From Bidens hawaiensis (taxonomy: Eukaryota > Streptophyta > Magnoliopsida > Asterales > Asteraceae), in contig JAIQDT010014356.1 of the NCBI GenBank assembly GCA_021521415.1, positions 62,001 through 126,000 of the forward strand: 64,000 nt of DNA, read 5' to 3'. Made by a program: the position numbers and the translations under genes. The notes under the pieces were generated by a model, which was given only the letters and a program-made list of their open reading frames with translations, made no database searches and was not told the DNA's origin. The first letter of the stretch is position 1. Every line of letters starts with the position of its first letter. Below, piece by piece: positions 11,901-23,158 of this stretch.

Positions 11901-12316
11901 AGCTCCATAATTCTCTTTGCTTTTTGCTCTTTTCTTTATACTTAGAAAAGTTTTTTTTTTTGTTTTTGTAGGTTGTGCATCGGATTTTCGCGAACACATC
12001 CTATGATGATGCCATGAGTTCAGCCCTCAACGCTTCTCATGAGGATGGAGAGAAAGCTGGTTTCTTGCTTGGTCTAGGATTTGCAGAGAAAGGCATCCCG
12101 CCTTCCAAATTTCCTCTACACGATGTTGACACTGAAGTTGCCTATGACCAAGCTGTGAACCAGTATGCTGCTTTCTCTCATCCGGTTGTGGAGAAGGTTA
12201 ATGAAGTTGCTGCTGCTGATGACGGGCTAGCTGTTCTCAAAGCTTTCCTCGAACCGCCGCAGCCGACTGATGGTGCGGGTTCAAGTGGGTTTGGAGGGAG
12301 TGGTCCCGAAGCCTGA
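8959..12316 (+). pseudogene. Antisense Transposase_28 / coiled-coil gene of element A, decayed
   Basis: This is a five-exon gene opposite to gag-pol: exons 8959-9732, 9794-10326, 10405-10996, 11064-11892, 11972-12316. Exon 1 encodes the PF04195-like block ([49 protein letters not shown]); exon 2 is acidic with a Lys patch; exon 3 is Ala/Thr/Ser-rich; exon 4 is a long coiled coil; exon 5 is an acidic tail. Lesions: TAG at 9142-9144, 1-bp loss near 9472, 1-bp loss near 9867, TAG at 10485-10487, exon-3 donor GT changed to AT at 10997-10998, and a 74-bp tandem duplication in exon 4. Function unknown; such antisense ORFs are known in Tat elements (for example Grande). Exon borders are inferred from GT-AG signals shared with element B. 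Confidence 0.8.
11141..11288 (+). repeat. 74-bp tandem duplication within exon 4 of the element A antisense gene
   Basis: The segment starting GTCGACTGGGCGCGCC and ending AAGGCCGGTT occurs twice back to back (11141-11214, 11215-11288), almost identical. 74 is not a multiple of three, so it shifts the frame. Element B has one copy. Confidence 0.85.
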
Positions 12317-12867
12317 ATCTTCAGAATCCTCCAAGTTAGGATAAATTTGTACTTTTTGTAGGCGGGTAGATACCTAGCCATTTTGTAATGTTTGAACAGC
12401 TTTTAATGTGAATATAAATGTTTTGTTAACGCCTTGCCTTGTAAACATTATATGATTTGCTCATGCATATTTTAGTTTAACTTAGCAATTTTCTAAGTGT
12501 TTTGAATAAGTTAACCTTTCGACGCGTGTCAGATAATAGGTTAATGTTCTGTTTCCTCTATCATGATTGTGCGGGTAGGACCGTCACTTTCACTTAGTAG
12601 GATGACCAAACTTTATCTATATCTGACTTGCGTGAAGGTTGTCCTCATCTTCCCCTTAGAAATTTTTACTGTTTCTGTGTTTATGCGGGTTGTGCCGCTT
12701 TCCACACGCAACGACTTACGTCCTCCCTCACTTATTTATGCGGTGAATACCGGCATATCAGTGTGGTCAGTTCATAAGTATAAAGGTAAGGCTATCAACA
12801 TCAATGTGATAAGGAGAATCATTTCCATTAGAAGTGGCTCTAGGCCTGTTACAAGTTTGGAATTGAT
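12317..12867. other. Element A spacer between the antisense gene and pol
   Basis: Non-coding. Contains a single unit (about 12480-12665: TAAGTTAACCTTTCGACGCG... TGATTGTGCGGGTAGGACCGTCAC) of the repeat that forms a six-copy array at 42750-43680 in element B. Confidence 0.6.
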
Positions 12868-13937
12868 CTACATGTAGCATCTGCGTAATTGAGCTCCATT
12901 CCATGTTCTTGGGATGGGGGTGCCATCGAGCCTTTCGAGCCGGTATGCGCCCTTTCCCAGAACTTCTTTAATAATGTATGGCCCTTCCCAGACCGGGGCC
13001 AGCTTTCCTGGGCGCTCCTGGTTCGAAGCCTCGTTGTTACGCAGTATGTAGTCTCTTACATCGAAGTTGCAGAGTTTCACCCGCGTGTTGTAGTACTTTT
13101 GCATTTGTCGCTTGTAGTTCTCTTCACGCGCTGCGGCTAAGTCTCTGCGCTATTTGGTTAGCATAAGGTCTAACCGTCTTTCCGCATCATTGTCTTCTGG
13201 TTGAGTTATGACTCTTGGTGAGGGTAGACCAATCTCGATTGAACCATGGCTTCAGTGCCATAGGTGAGGCTGAACGGGGTTTCGCCCGTGCTTGCTTTTT
13301 TCAGCGTTCTGTTTGCCCAAAGGACATGTGGAACTTCGTCCACCCAGCCGGATCTATGCTCCAAGAGTCTTTTCTTTATGCCATCGACGATGCTTTTGTT
13401 TGCTCTTTCCACCTCACCATTACCCTGCGGGTGTGCCACTGAGGTAAAGGTGTGGGTGATTTGAAGCTCTTTCAGCCACTTTTGTAGCTTCTGGTCAGCA
13501 AAGTTGGTGCCGTTATCGCTCACCAAATTCTGTGGAAGTCCAAAACGACAAATAATAAATTCACAAATAAATTTTTTGATATGTTTTGTGGTTGTTTGGG
13601 CTAGGGCTTTTGCTTCTATCCACTTGGTGAAGTAATCGATGGCTACCACTAGGAACTGAACGTTCCCTGCTGCTGTGGGAAATGGGCCTGTTACATCGAT
13701 GGCCCACTTCTGGAATGGCCATGAAGAAGTGACTGGAACAAGTTCGTTCTTCGGGCGATGCGTGTTGGGTGCGTAGAGATGGCAGGACTTACATTTTCTG
13801 ATGTAGGCCAGCGCATCTGTGTGCATCCCCGGCCAAAAGCATCCCGCGTTGTTCAGCTTAGCTACAACTGCGCGTGGACCTGCGTGTACCCCACAGATGC
13901 CTTCGTGTACTTCCCTTAGGAGGTAGTCGGCATCTTA
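12868..13937 (-). pseudogene. Element A integrase region of pol, broken
   Basis: From the in-frame TAA at 13935-13937 the frame continues through an H..H..C..C zinc-binding block (HEGICGVH ... CKSC) and the catalytic core: D in AIDVTGPFP, D in VSDNGTNF, E in GEVERANKS. The frame is lost near 13220. The C-terminal part ([32 protein letters not shown]) reads open again at 12868-13104, after at least one more in-frame stop near 13160. The product would splice copy DNA into the host chromosome, but this copy cannot make a full-length enzyme. Confidence 0.85.
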
Positions 13938-16900
13938 GTCGTTAACGCATCTGAGGAGTGGGCCAAGAAAATTACGCCTGTAAAGTATGTCATCAACAAG
14001 TTGGTAGTTTAGTGATTTACAGCGTATCTTTCTTGCCTGTGTCTTTGACTCTGGTAGTACACCCGCTGCAAGGTAATTTATGATTGGCGTCATCCATGTT
14101 TCCGTGCCGGTTTGGATGACACAAATTTCCTCGTGCGGGACTGATGTTGCTCCAAGAAGTTCAACGCGGATGTCCTTTCCCAAGTGGGTGAAGGCTAACG
14201 ACGCAAGCTTGCTTAACGCATCCGCAGACTTGTTTTCGCTTCGCTTGATGTGCACAACTTTGCAATCGTTAAAATCGCGCATAAGGGTTTTTCCTTGTGC
14301 GAGGTACAGGGCCATTGTGTCGTTCACGGCCGTGTACGCCCCGTTTATCTGGTTGGCTACTAGCATGGAATCCACGTGGGCTTCCAAGTTTTTCACCCCC
14401 ATCTTACGCGCAATTCTTAATCCGGCCAAGAATGCTTCGTACTCCGCTTCGTTATTCGTACTTGGGAAATCCAGCCGAATAGCGTAAGTGTATTCTTGGC
14501 CTGCTGGGTTAGTTTGTTTCAACCCTGCGCCTGAACCTTCGTTGTTGGCTGCTCTATCAGTGTAGAGTCGCCAGACATCATTAATGTTTTGTGCTGGAGA
14601 GGGTTGAGCCTCTTCCTGACACTCTTTTTCCCGCGAAGCGGGGACTTCTGCAATAAAGTCGGCCAAGACCTGGCCTTTTATGGCTGGTCTTGGCTTGTAC
14701 TTTATCGCGTATTCTCCCAACTCAATTGCCCATTTGGCTAGGCGCCCTGACAACTCGGGTTTGCCTAGAACATTTGCAAGTTTGAAGTTGGTGAGAATGG
14801 TGATTGGGTGGCCTTGGAAATATCGTCTTAGCCTGCGTGAAGCCTGTACAAGCGCTAAGACTAATTTTTCCATGGTGGAGTACCGGGTTTCCACGTCTGT
14901 TAAGACGCGGCTTACATAGTAGATGGGCATCTGGATACCCTTTCGTTCTACTAGTAAGACTGCCCCAGTTGCTCTGTCTGTGGCGGAGAGGTAGAGAATC
15001 AATTCCTCCCCCACTTCTGGTGCTGTGTGTGTTGGGAGTTCGATCAAGCGTGACCGAATCTCTTGAAAGGCTGCTTCCGCTTCTGGTGTCCAGCGGAAGT
15101 GCGTTTTCTTTAAGCAATTTCTCAACGTTGACACGAATAGGAACGACCTATCCGCATGGTTTGCCAAAAAGCGGTTAAGTGCGACTAGTCGTTCATTCAG
15201 TGTCTGAGCCTGTTTGATGGTAGTAGGTGATTCCATTTTCATAATGGCTTCAACCTTTTCGGGGTTCGCTCTGAAGCCATCTTTGGTAACGATGACTCCT
15301 AAAAACTTCCCCTCTTCCATCCCAAAGGAACACTTGCTCGGGTTGAGCTTCATGTTTATCTTTCTGAGCGTGTTGAAAGTTTCTTCGATGTCTTTCAACA
15401 TCGCCTCTGGCTCGAGGCTTTTGATGACCAAGTCATCCATGTAAACTTCCAAGTTCCTCCCGATTTGGGCATGAAACTCTTTGTCCATCAGGCGTTGGTA
15501 TGTGGATCCGGCATTCTTTAGTCCGAATGGCATCATTTGGTAACAAAATGTGCCATCGGGCGTCGAAAATGCGGTTTTATCCTGATCGTCAACAGCCATG
15601 TGGATTTGATGGTACCCTTTATACGCATCAAGGAAGCATTTAAGGCGAAACGGTGCTAATGAATCTACCTTAAGGTCAATTTCGGGTAACGGGTAACAAT
15701 CCTTGGGGCATGCTTTGTTTAGGTCTTTAAAATCTACGCACATGCGCCATTGTTTGTTGGATTTTGGTACCATGACGGGATTTGCAACCCATGTTTGATA
15801 TTTGCTAACGCGTACGATGCCTGCGTCAAGGAGTTCCTTGACTTGGGTTCTACACGCGTTAGCCTGCTCAGCACCCATTACGCGACGCTTTTGTATGACC
15901 GGCGCAAACGCCGGGTCACACTTGAGCTTATGCTCAGCCTTACTTCGAGGTACACCAGTCATGTCAGCCGGTGTCCACGCGAAGATGTCAGCATTTTTTT
16001 GCAACAAGCGTTTGAGTAAGGTGCGTGTGGGATTAGTGATCGTTGGGCCAATGGTAACAGCCTGGTCAGGGTATTTGCCATTGAAGGCCCATTCTTCTGG
16101 CTCAGAGGTTGTTGGTTTAGCCATTTTTGGTTTGGGTTTAGATGAGACAGATGCGATGCATACCTGGGGAATGCCCGTGATCATAGCGACGCCCTCATCT
16201 GTTGGCCATCCCATCATACCATGGACCGAAGACACCACGGCATTAAATCTTGCCATCCCATCTCTCCCGAAGAGAATTTCGTATGTGTGGTGTGGCTTCC
16301 TCATTACAACGAAGTCCACGTCTTCTGTGCGGGAGTACTTCCCGTCCGTGAGAGTGACGGGGAAAGATAGGATTCCCAAGGGGGTGTTTGTGCTGCCGTC
16401 AAACCCTTCCATCGAGGCGTAAACTGTTTCTAGGCGTTCTTTGTCTTCGTCGTCTAGCTTATCGAAGAACTGCCTATACATGACCGTTGAGGAAGCACCA
16501 TTATCAGCAAGGGTGCGGGAGGTGATGTAGTGCCCCAGCTGGCTTTTGATGACTATGGGGCCTTCTTTGTTGGGCCCCCCTGGCACACGCGGGAAGCGCA
16601 CTTCTGCTTCCTTCCACGCGCTTGGCTCTGTTGTTCGTCGTTTTCTTCCGCTTATGTTGCTGTGAACCATGTGAATGCTGATGTCGATGGGCTTCCTTCC
16701 ATTGCCCTTGTACCGATTGTCTTTCCTCCCTCCGTTCTTGATTGACGCCACGAGGTGTGTGAGTTTCCCATCCTTGACGAATGTTTCGACGACATCCTTC
16801 AAGGATGTGCATTCCTCAGTGGTGTGGCCTTTTGTCCCGTGGAAGTCACATAATTTGCTCTGATCAGCGTTTTGACGCTGTCGGATTATTGGAGCCTTTG

Positions 16901-17051
16901 ACCATGGGAGCTTCTCGGTGGCAAATATCTCGGTGACGCTTTTGGTGAGTGGCGTCCATCTGGGATTCCGGTTCGACGACTGCGTGTTGTCCCTTCCGCC
17001 TAGGAGAGGGCGAGAGCTGGATGAGGTGTAAAGTTTACCCTTGACTGCCAA
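13938..17051 (-). pseudogene. Element A protease, reverse transcriptase, RNase H and archaeal-type RNase H
   Basis: A 1038-codon open frame, cut off from gag by a frameshift and from integrase by a TAA. Order: gag zinc knuckle C-x2-H-x4-H-x4-C (about residues 68-81), aspartic protease motif LADNGASSTVMY (182-192, DNG rather than DTG), reverse transcriptase (about 425-600, YMDD 537-540), a first RNase H (about 690-810), and a second RNase H with WRLYTDRAANNEGSGAG, NNEAEYEA, HVDSMLV and SADALSKLAS (about 850-990). The double RNase H is diagnostic of the Tat lineage. In the second RNase H the usual DGAS reads DRAA, but the acidic residues are kept. Gag and pol are normally one frame, so the first Met is an artefact of the break. 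Confidence 0.9.
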
Positions 17052-18236
17052 ATACCAAGCTTCCTCTTTTTGTTGTGTCGGGTGGTACGGACGTTATTTT
17101 CTCTTGTTCTCTGAGTGTAGAGGTTTGTGCTATGGGGAAGATTACTACCCAGTTGCTTCTCCGTTTCGGCAAAGCGTTTAGCTGCCGTCATGATGGCATC
17201 CCACGTGGATGGCATGCCGTCTTTACCTGTCAACGTGCGGATGAGCTCTGGGTACTCGTCTCCCTGGATGAAAGCGGCTGCGAACAAGATCTTCGCTAAT
17301 AATGCCCAGACTTAGCTTCTTTGAGTTGAAGCGAGTGATGAAGTCTAGCAAAGATTCTTCTTCTTCGCGGATGCAGTTGAGGATCGTCCATTGCTCTTCA
17401 GTATATTTTCTTTGTTGACTGAAGTGCTGGCTGAACTTGTGCTGGAAGTCTGCCCAATCGTAGATGTGGTGGACCGGTAGACGATCAAACCACGCTATGG
17501 CTGCCCCGACGAGCGTCATTTGGAACATGTAACACCGTGTGGGTTCCGTCCAATTACTGACGGTCGCCCCCGCTATAAATCTGTTCATGTGACCGTCCGG
17601 GTCAGATATGCCATCGTAAGTGCCTATGTTGGACATCTGTTTGGCACTCTTTGGAGCGATTGCTTCCGCAATGTCTCTTGCAAATTTGGACGTTCCCGCA
17701 TTCGCAACAGTTGGTCTGAAAGTTTTGGAGAAGTCACGTGGGTTTTCCCCCGTGTTCTTTGGTTTGAAGGTTCCCTCGAAATTTCTTCTCGAGTGGAAGT
17801 CTGCTTCTTTACGCTTCCCTTTCGCCTTATGACGAGGGTTTGCGTCACTGTCAGATTCTTCCCAATCTTCATCATCCAAATACTCGCAATCATTGCTCAT
17901 GTTGAGCTGTTGTCGAGTGCTTCCGAATTCGTCATTGGCCTGTTGGAGTGAACGTAAACGTTCGTCCAACTCGGCTTGGAATTCTTTCTGACGTGCTTCC
18001 GCCCAAGCTTTAACTTGTTCTAGTGTTTGTCGGGGAAGCCTCGTCTGTTGTTTCTCCAACTGGGTATCAATGAATCCCAGGGGAGGGTTGTTTACTGCAC
18101 TTGCCCCGGCTTGGGTAACCGGGGTAGTGTTCGTAAAAATCGTGTATTCACCGGTGTTTACCCCAGTAGCTGGGGTTGTGGTTACCGTAGTTTCTTGGTC
18201 ACTCGGTGGCTTTAGCATCGGAGTAACCTTAACCAT
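17029..18236 (-). pseudogene. Element A gag, frameshifted
   Basis: Starts at the ATG at 18236 (MVKVTPMLK), 65 bp inside the 5' LTR boundary, the same position as in element B. The body includes a Lys/Glu/Asp-rich linker and the retrotransposon gag core ([45 protein letters not shown]). Two 1-bp losses break it: near 17279-17285 (compare the intact VRAAFIQG of element B) and at about 17030 (compare VNFDTSSG). It encodes the capsid/nucleocapsid precursor. An open stretch upstream of 18236 reads into the LTR and is not part of gag. Confidence 0.85.
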
Positions 18237-18284
18237 CTTTCCAGAAGTTAGAAAAAACTGAGAAAGAATTAGTTCTAGCTTAAT

Positions 18285-18300
18285 GCACGGATGGCGCCAA
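18285..18300 (-). promoter_or_regulatory. Element A primer-binding site
   Basis: TTGGCGCCATCCGTGC on the minus strand directly follows the 5' LTR. TGGCGCC matches the 3' end of tRNA-Asp-type primers used by Athila/Tat elements, but only the first 7-8 bases match. Confidence 0.6.
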
Positions 18301-19169
18301 TGAAGAAACACTAGGTGACCCCGATAGATTAAGGATAATCTTAGGGTTAAGTAGATGTTTCCCACGAGGGTTAGGTCCGGCAAAGATGGCTATTCTTCTC
18401 AACCTGCAAAACAGACACCGTAAGCTCGTCACTGAGAAGGGGGGGGGGGGTTCCTCCTTGTGACCACCCTCTGGCGTGAGAATCAGACTAGGCTGCTCTG
18501 AATATAAGTGTATATAGAGAGAAATAGCTAGAGGGAAGATGATGATACCGTTCCAAGGTGTTGGAGTATTTATAGCCGAAGGTAGGTTTCCAAGCAGGTA
18601 CGGCCAGCTATATATAATATTCCTTTTCCACCAACTATGGGCTAGGTTCGTGCCACGATGGGAGTTGGTGGGTAGGCAGCGGCTGATAGTGACATTTTGT
18701 ACTGAAGTGTGCTCCTCCTCTTACTATTGTCAGTGAGCTGTCACCCTGTGATTGGTTCATGGGTTGCTTTTGTCAGATCTTGTCTATTTTGTCCATACCT
18801 TGGTAGGTATAGTACAAAAGATCTTCTAAAAGCGTACGGACTGGCTCTTTTGGGCGGGAATATTCCCGCCCTGCTCATTCCTTCTTCAGGTGACATTGCT
18901 GAATTATATAAGAGTTAGTGCCTTATGCGTGTAGCCTTACTGTTAGTGCGGGTAGCCTTCCTTCTTGGCTTGTACCCACAACTGCGGGAACAGGCAGGGT
19001 ACTGTACCAAGGGAGGCTTTCCTGCGGGGACAGTTGGCTTACTGCGTGTAAGGTCTTCATCTCTCTGAGCATGGTGGGTCATGCGGATCCAGCTGGTCTT
19101 TGCGCAGACGTACCTCTTCAAGGTGAGTCTTGCGGGTCCAACTGGGCTTTGCGGGCACCTACCTCTTCA
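18301..19169 (-). repeat. Element A 5' LTR with TATA box
   Basis: 869-bp LTR. On the minus strand a TATAAATA box (18567-18574 inverted) is the likely core promoter for gag-pol. It differs from the left LTR by scattered transitions and a longer G run near 18441. Confidence 0.9.
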
Positions 19170-19174
19170 AACAC

Positions 19175-21535
19175 ATATTTTTTTTGTCTTATTCTTCTTT
19201 GCTCTTTTTAAAAAATTATCCTATAAAAGTCAATAATTAATTAAACTATTAAACTATATTTAAAAAACACACAAAAATCTATATCATTTGTTCTGCATTT
19301 TTATTAGTTGTCCCAGACCCAAACATACCAAGAATTCTCCAAGTCTACCTTGATTGGCATATGTGAGATCATATATAAAATAAATTACAAATATAAAAAA
19401 AACAATATATGTATATTCTGACACCTTTTATATCTTCCATGGATTAAATCATGATTGAGCATGTTTTTAACATCTAACATCTCATGAGAGATGCTATTAT
19501 AAATAAATTAAAAACATAATGTGTTATCCGCTTAAATGCATGAAAAGAAAATAAAAGGCACGAATTATCTATTAAATTTTAAATGAATACAGAATATATT
19601 AGGAATACGTTCAAATCAAAGACTAGCCTAAACGGGATCTGGCCAAACATTTGTCACAAGTCACAACGTCGTCGTTCTCGTGAGCCCACTACTCTAGTAT
19701 ATTTAAACTTTAAAGTACCAAAATCACACTTTTTAATGTGTGATTAAATAAAATGTATATTTTTTTACACAATGATAGTAAAAGAAATCACGAAATCCAA
19801 TAAAATCAAATTAAAATTGGGTCATATCAGATAGCCGGGTGTATAGGGTTAAATTTTACCATTGAGTTACCTCAGATAGCTAAACTTTAATCCTTTACAC
19901 AGGGCTAGGGCTGGCTCGCAGCTTGTACTGGCCAGGCGATTGCACAACACCCAAAAAATTTACGAGCCCAATATAAATATTCAATTTCATGATGTACCTA
20001 AATAAATAATATTCAAACGCGATTAAACTGAAATTATTTGGCTCAACTAGTGATTGTGTCGTTTGTAAATTGTAAGTGGAAGCACTCAAGTTCAAAACCT
20101 GGTGCTTACCCTTATTTTTTTGTTTCACATAAAAAATTTTATTTCTTTTTATTGTAGTGGCTCATATTAGTATATTACTCTACTGATATAGTTGGTGACT
20201 TTGACACCCATATTACTATTTATGTATGTCATGTTCGTTTTATATATAGTTCTATGAAACAATCGGCATAACTAAATTTAAAACACAACTAAAAAACGTA
20301 AAATCAAAACGTATTTGGTTTAGGATATTTTATAAAGAATTAAATGTATTTGTATTTTAGCCAAAATAAATTGATTAGAGGCTATCTTTTGGTTTTTCTT
20401 ATATTTTTTTTATATATTTAGAGGCCTATTTTTTACTTGCACAAAGCCCTCGAGATCCCCGTGGTCAGGGGATCATCTGTAGACAAAATAAAAATAATTT
20501 ATGGATAGTTGATTTAAGTTTGTAGTGGACTGCTCTATCCATTAGATCAATGGGCTAATGGGCCAATAGCCCTGTGGATTTATGATTAGTTATTCTAGCC
20601 AGTGTCACGATATTTAGCAAAAATGGATTGTTTTTTATCGACTAACAAAATATTCGTCAACCTTTTATATGGATATTTTGCTAGAAAGGAAATCATATGC
20701 ATCTTGGACCGTTTTGTTTTATGACTGAGTCATGGTTCTATGGCCTATAGTCATTGAGCTCTCACTCAGACAAGGCAATGACTCATAAGAATCACTAGGT
20801 TTGGAACCTAGCCAAGGCTCATAGGACCATCAAGGCGTGTTAGGAAAGTTCATGGTGGAGTTAGAGCTCGGTGGCCTAGAATAACTCATGATAGTTCGAT
20901 TGATTTGACTCACATTAGTGTTCAAACCGAGAGTTTACAATTAATTGGGTCATTTCCGGTGTGAGGAGATATCAGATTATTGTCTACATGATTGATGAGT
21001 GATGACACACTTGAGCAAGGACTAGACTTACTGGGCCAAGCCCAATGCAATATAAAGTTCCCAAATCCCAAACATGCATAAAATACAAGGAATATAATAT
21101 GTTTTATAAAGAAAAATGGTGTGATAGAAGGTGTCTCTCTCTTATTCTAGGGTACACGATGTTTGAATCACATAAGTTGCATTGGTTAGTGGTTTATGGG
21201 AGTACCATAGTTTGCCATTAAAAAGGGTATAATGAATAACCATATAGATCTTTTTTGTTTAATAGACAAAGAATCGCTACTGACAAAATTCATTATATTG
21301 GGCCACACTCACCTAATTTCAACTCTTGTGAACACTTGTTTAAAGTCATGATAGTGTGGTAAGATAAAACTCATTTATTTCAAGGATCCAACTAATGAAT
21401 GTCAAATACTCGTCTAGTCTCTCATCATCACCCGATATCGTCAAAGTAAATGATAGGAACAAAAATCAAGTCTGGATTACATAAAACACAAAAAAAATTT
21501 CTTATCACTCCACCACATCATTGACAATTATTGAA
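19175..21535. other. AT-rich intergenic DNA with SINE-like patches
   Basis: No gene seen. Around 20035-20130 GGCTCAACTAGTGATTG and AGTTCAAAACCTGG resemble the A and B boxes of a tRNA-derived SINE with a T-rich tail, but ends and target duplications are not clear. A minus-strand GGTAACTCAATGGTAAAA motif at about 19850-19870 is similar. Confidence 0.35.
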
Positions 21536-21832
21536 TACTTTTAAAGTGTCAAGTTATTCTACAAAGGGTAACAAAAATGAGAAGTGTGAGAAGGCATAAA
21601 TAATTGACATGTGTCAAGTGGGGACCAAAAGAAAAAGGGTATAGAGGTAATTGTACACATTTTCTCTCTTCACATGAAAGGCACATGTAAATACCCCTAT
21701 CATTTTAGAACGTTTATAACTTTTTCGTATGATATTTTTTTTAAAAAAAAAGTTCATCATAATAACAAGCGTTTTTTTTTATCTTTAATATGAGTGTGAT
21801 TTTTGTTATATAAAATTTTAAACAAAAATCAC

Positions 21833-22546
21833 GACATTGTGTCTTTTTTCGTCATTGTGTCTTTTCGCACACCATTGTGTCTTTTTGCTTATCATTGTGT
21901 CTTTTTTCGCACACCATTGTGTCTTTTCGCACACCATTGTGTCTTTTCGCTTATCATTGTGTCTTTTTCCGTCATTGTGTTTTTTCGCACACCATTTTGT
22001 CATTTCGCTTATAATTGTGTCTTTTTCATTATTGTGTCTTTTCGCACACCATTGTGTCTTTTCGCTTATCATTGTGTCTTTTTTCGCCATTGTGTCTTTT
22101 CGCACACCATTGTGTCTTTCTGCACACCATTGTGTCTTTTCGTTTATCATTGTGTCTTTTTTCGTCATTGTGTTTTTTCGCACATCATTGTGTCTTTTCG
22201 CACACCATTGTGTCTTTTCGTTTATCATTGTGTCTTTTTTCGTCACTGTGATTTTTCGCACACCATTATGTCTTTTCGCTTATCATTGCGTCTTTTTTCG
22301 TCATTGTGTCTTTTCACACACCATTGTGTCTTTTCGCTTATCATTATGTCTTTTCGCCATTGTGTCTTTTCGCAAACCATTGTGTCTTTCCGCACACCAT
22401 TGTGTCTTTTCGTTTATCATTGTGTCTTTTTTCGTTATTGTGTTTTTTCGCACACCATTGTGTCTTTTCGCTTATCATTGTGTCTTTTTTCGCCATTGTG
22501 TCTTTTTTCGTCATTGTGTCTTTTCGCACACCATTGTGTCTTTAAC
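21833..22546. repeat. Minisatellite of 18-20-bp CATTGTGTCTTTT units
   Basis: More than 30 units built on CATTGTGTCTTTTCG followed by CACAC, CTTAT, TTTAT or nothing. They are arranged in short higher-order groups of two or three variants. Neither strand gives frequent stops in several frames, so long open frames appear by chance; they are low-complexity repeats and not genes. Confidence 0.9.
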
Positions 22547-22555
22547 TTGAAACGT

Positions 22556-22765
22556 AAAACATAATGGTGAATACGTATAACCCAATGACCTAAAACGTAA
22601 AAAAAATGATGAATACGTATAACACAATGACCTAAAACGTAAGACACAATGGTGACTACGTATAACACAATGGCCTAAAACGTAAGACACAATAGTGAAT
22701 ATAATGACTTGAAACGTAAAACACAATGGAAACAACATATTACACAATGACACAATGAACAACAA
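22556..22765. repeat. About 45-bp tandem repeat with ACACAATG in inverted sense
   Basis: Units of the form ACACAATGGTGAATACGTAT then ACACAATGACCTAAAACGTA occur about four times. ACACAATG is the reverse complement of the core CATTGTGT of the neighbouring array, so array polarity switches at about 22550. Confidence 0.75.
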
Positions 22766-23158
22766 AAAAACACAATTAAAAACCCATTATTTTTATTTTA
22801 TTTTTATATAACAATATGATAATCATATTAAAGATAAAAAAACGCTTATTATTATGGTGAATTTTTTTTAAAAAAATAATGTCGTATGAAAATGTTACGG
22901 ACATTTTAAAATGATGGGGGAATTGACATGTGCCTTGCATGTGGAGAGAGAAAGTCAACAACGGTGTGTTATTACCTTCATGCCCTTTCCATCAATTTTT
23001 ATTTATTAAATTAATCTCAGTCATTCAAATACAATATCAATGGACTGGATTCCTTCTCACCCTTCTCATTTTTGTTGTCTTTGTATTTTAACTTTACCCT
23101 ACTTTTAAAAACTAACATATTTTATATTTTAGGTGAAGAAATTTAGAATCTACTATTA

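Larger units (their letters stand above)
7166..19169 (-). mobile_element. Element A: full-length Ty3/gypsy Tat-lineage LTR retrotransposon
   Basis: Two LTRs (7166-8027 and 18301-19169), each beginning TGAAGA and ending TCTTCA, enclose a 10.3-kb interior. Perfect 5-bp target duplications AACAC lie at 7161-7165 and 19170-19174. Gag-pol runs on the minus strand, so the right LTR is the 5' LTR. Next to it is a primer-binding site TTGGCGCCATCCGTGC (18285-18300 inverted), and next to the left LTR is a polypurine tract ACTGGGGGGACT. A second, archaeal-type RNase H and an antisense gene between pol and the 3' LTR place it in the Tat lineage. The LTRs differ at roughly 25-30 sites by eye (3-4%), so it is clearly older than element B. 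Confidence 0.92.
21546..23099. mobile_element. Long-TIR (Mutator-like) non-autonomous element carrying a minisatellite
   Basis: Perfect 10-bp target duplication TACTTTTAAA at 21536-21545 and 23100-23109. Terminal inverted repeats of roughly 250-300 bp: left GTGTCAAGTTATTCTACAAAG..., right the inverse of GGGTAAAGTTAAAATACAAAG..., both continuing into ACAAAAATGAGAAG and further inward to AAAAAAACGCTT. The centre is a minisatellite. Long TIRs and a 9-11-bp duplication fit the Mutator superfamily. No transposase is present. A relative lies at 29932-30526. Confidence 0.8.

Noticed and set aside
14080..16863. Plus-strand ORFs opposite pol of element A
   Set aside because: Shadows of the conserved minus-strand pol frame; no shared motif or splice structure, unlike the real antisense gene at 8959-12316.
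21803..22564. Open frames of up to 253 codons on both strands
   Set aside because: They are translations of the CATTGTGTCTTTT minisatellite and repeat the same short peptide in several frames; no gene.
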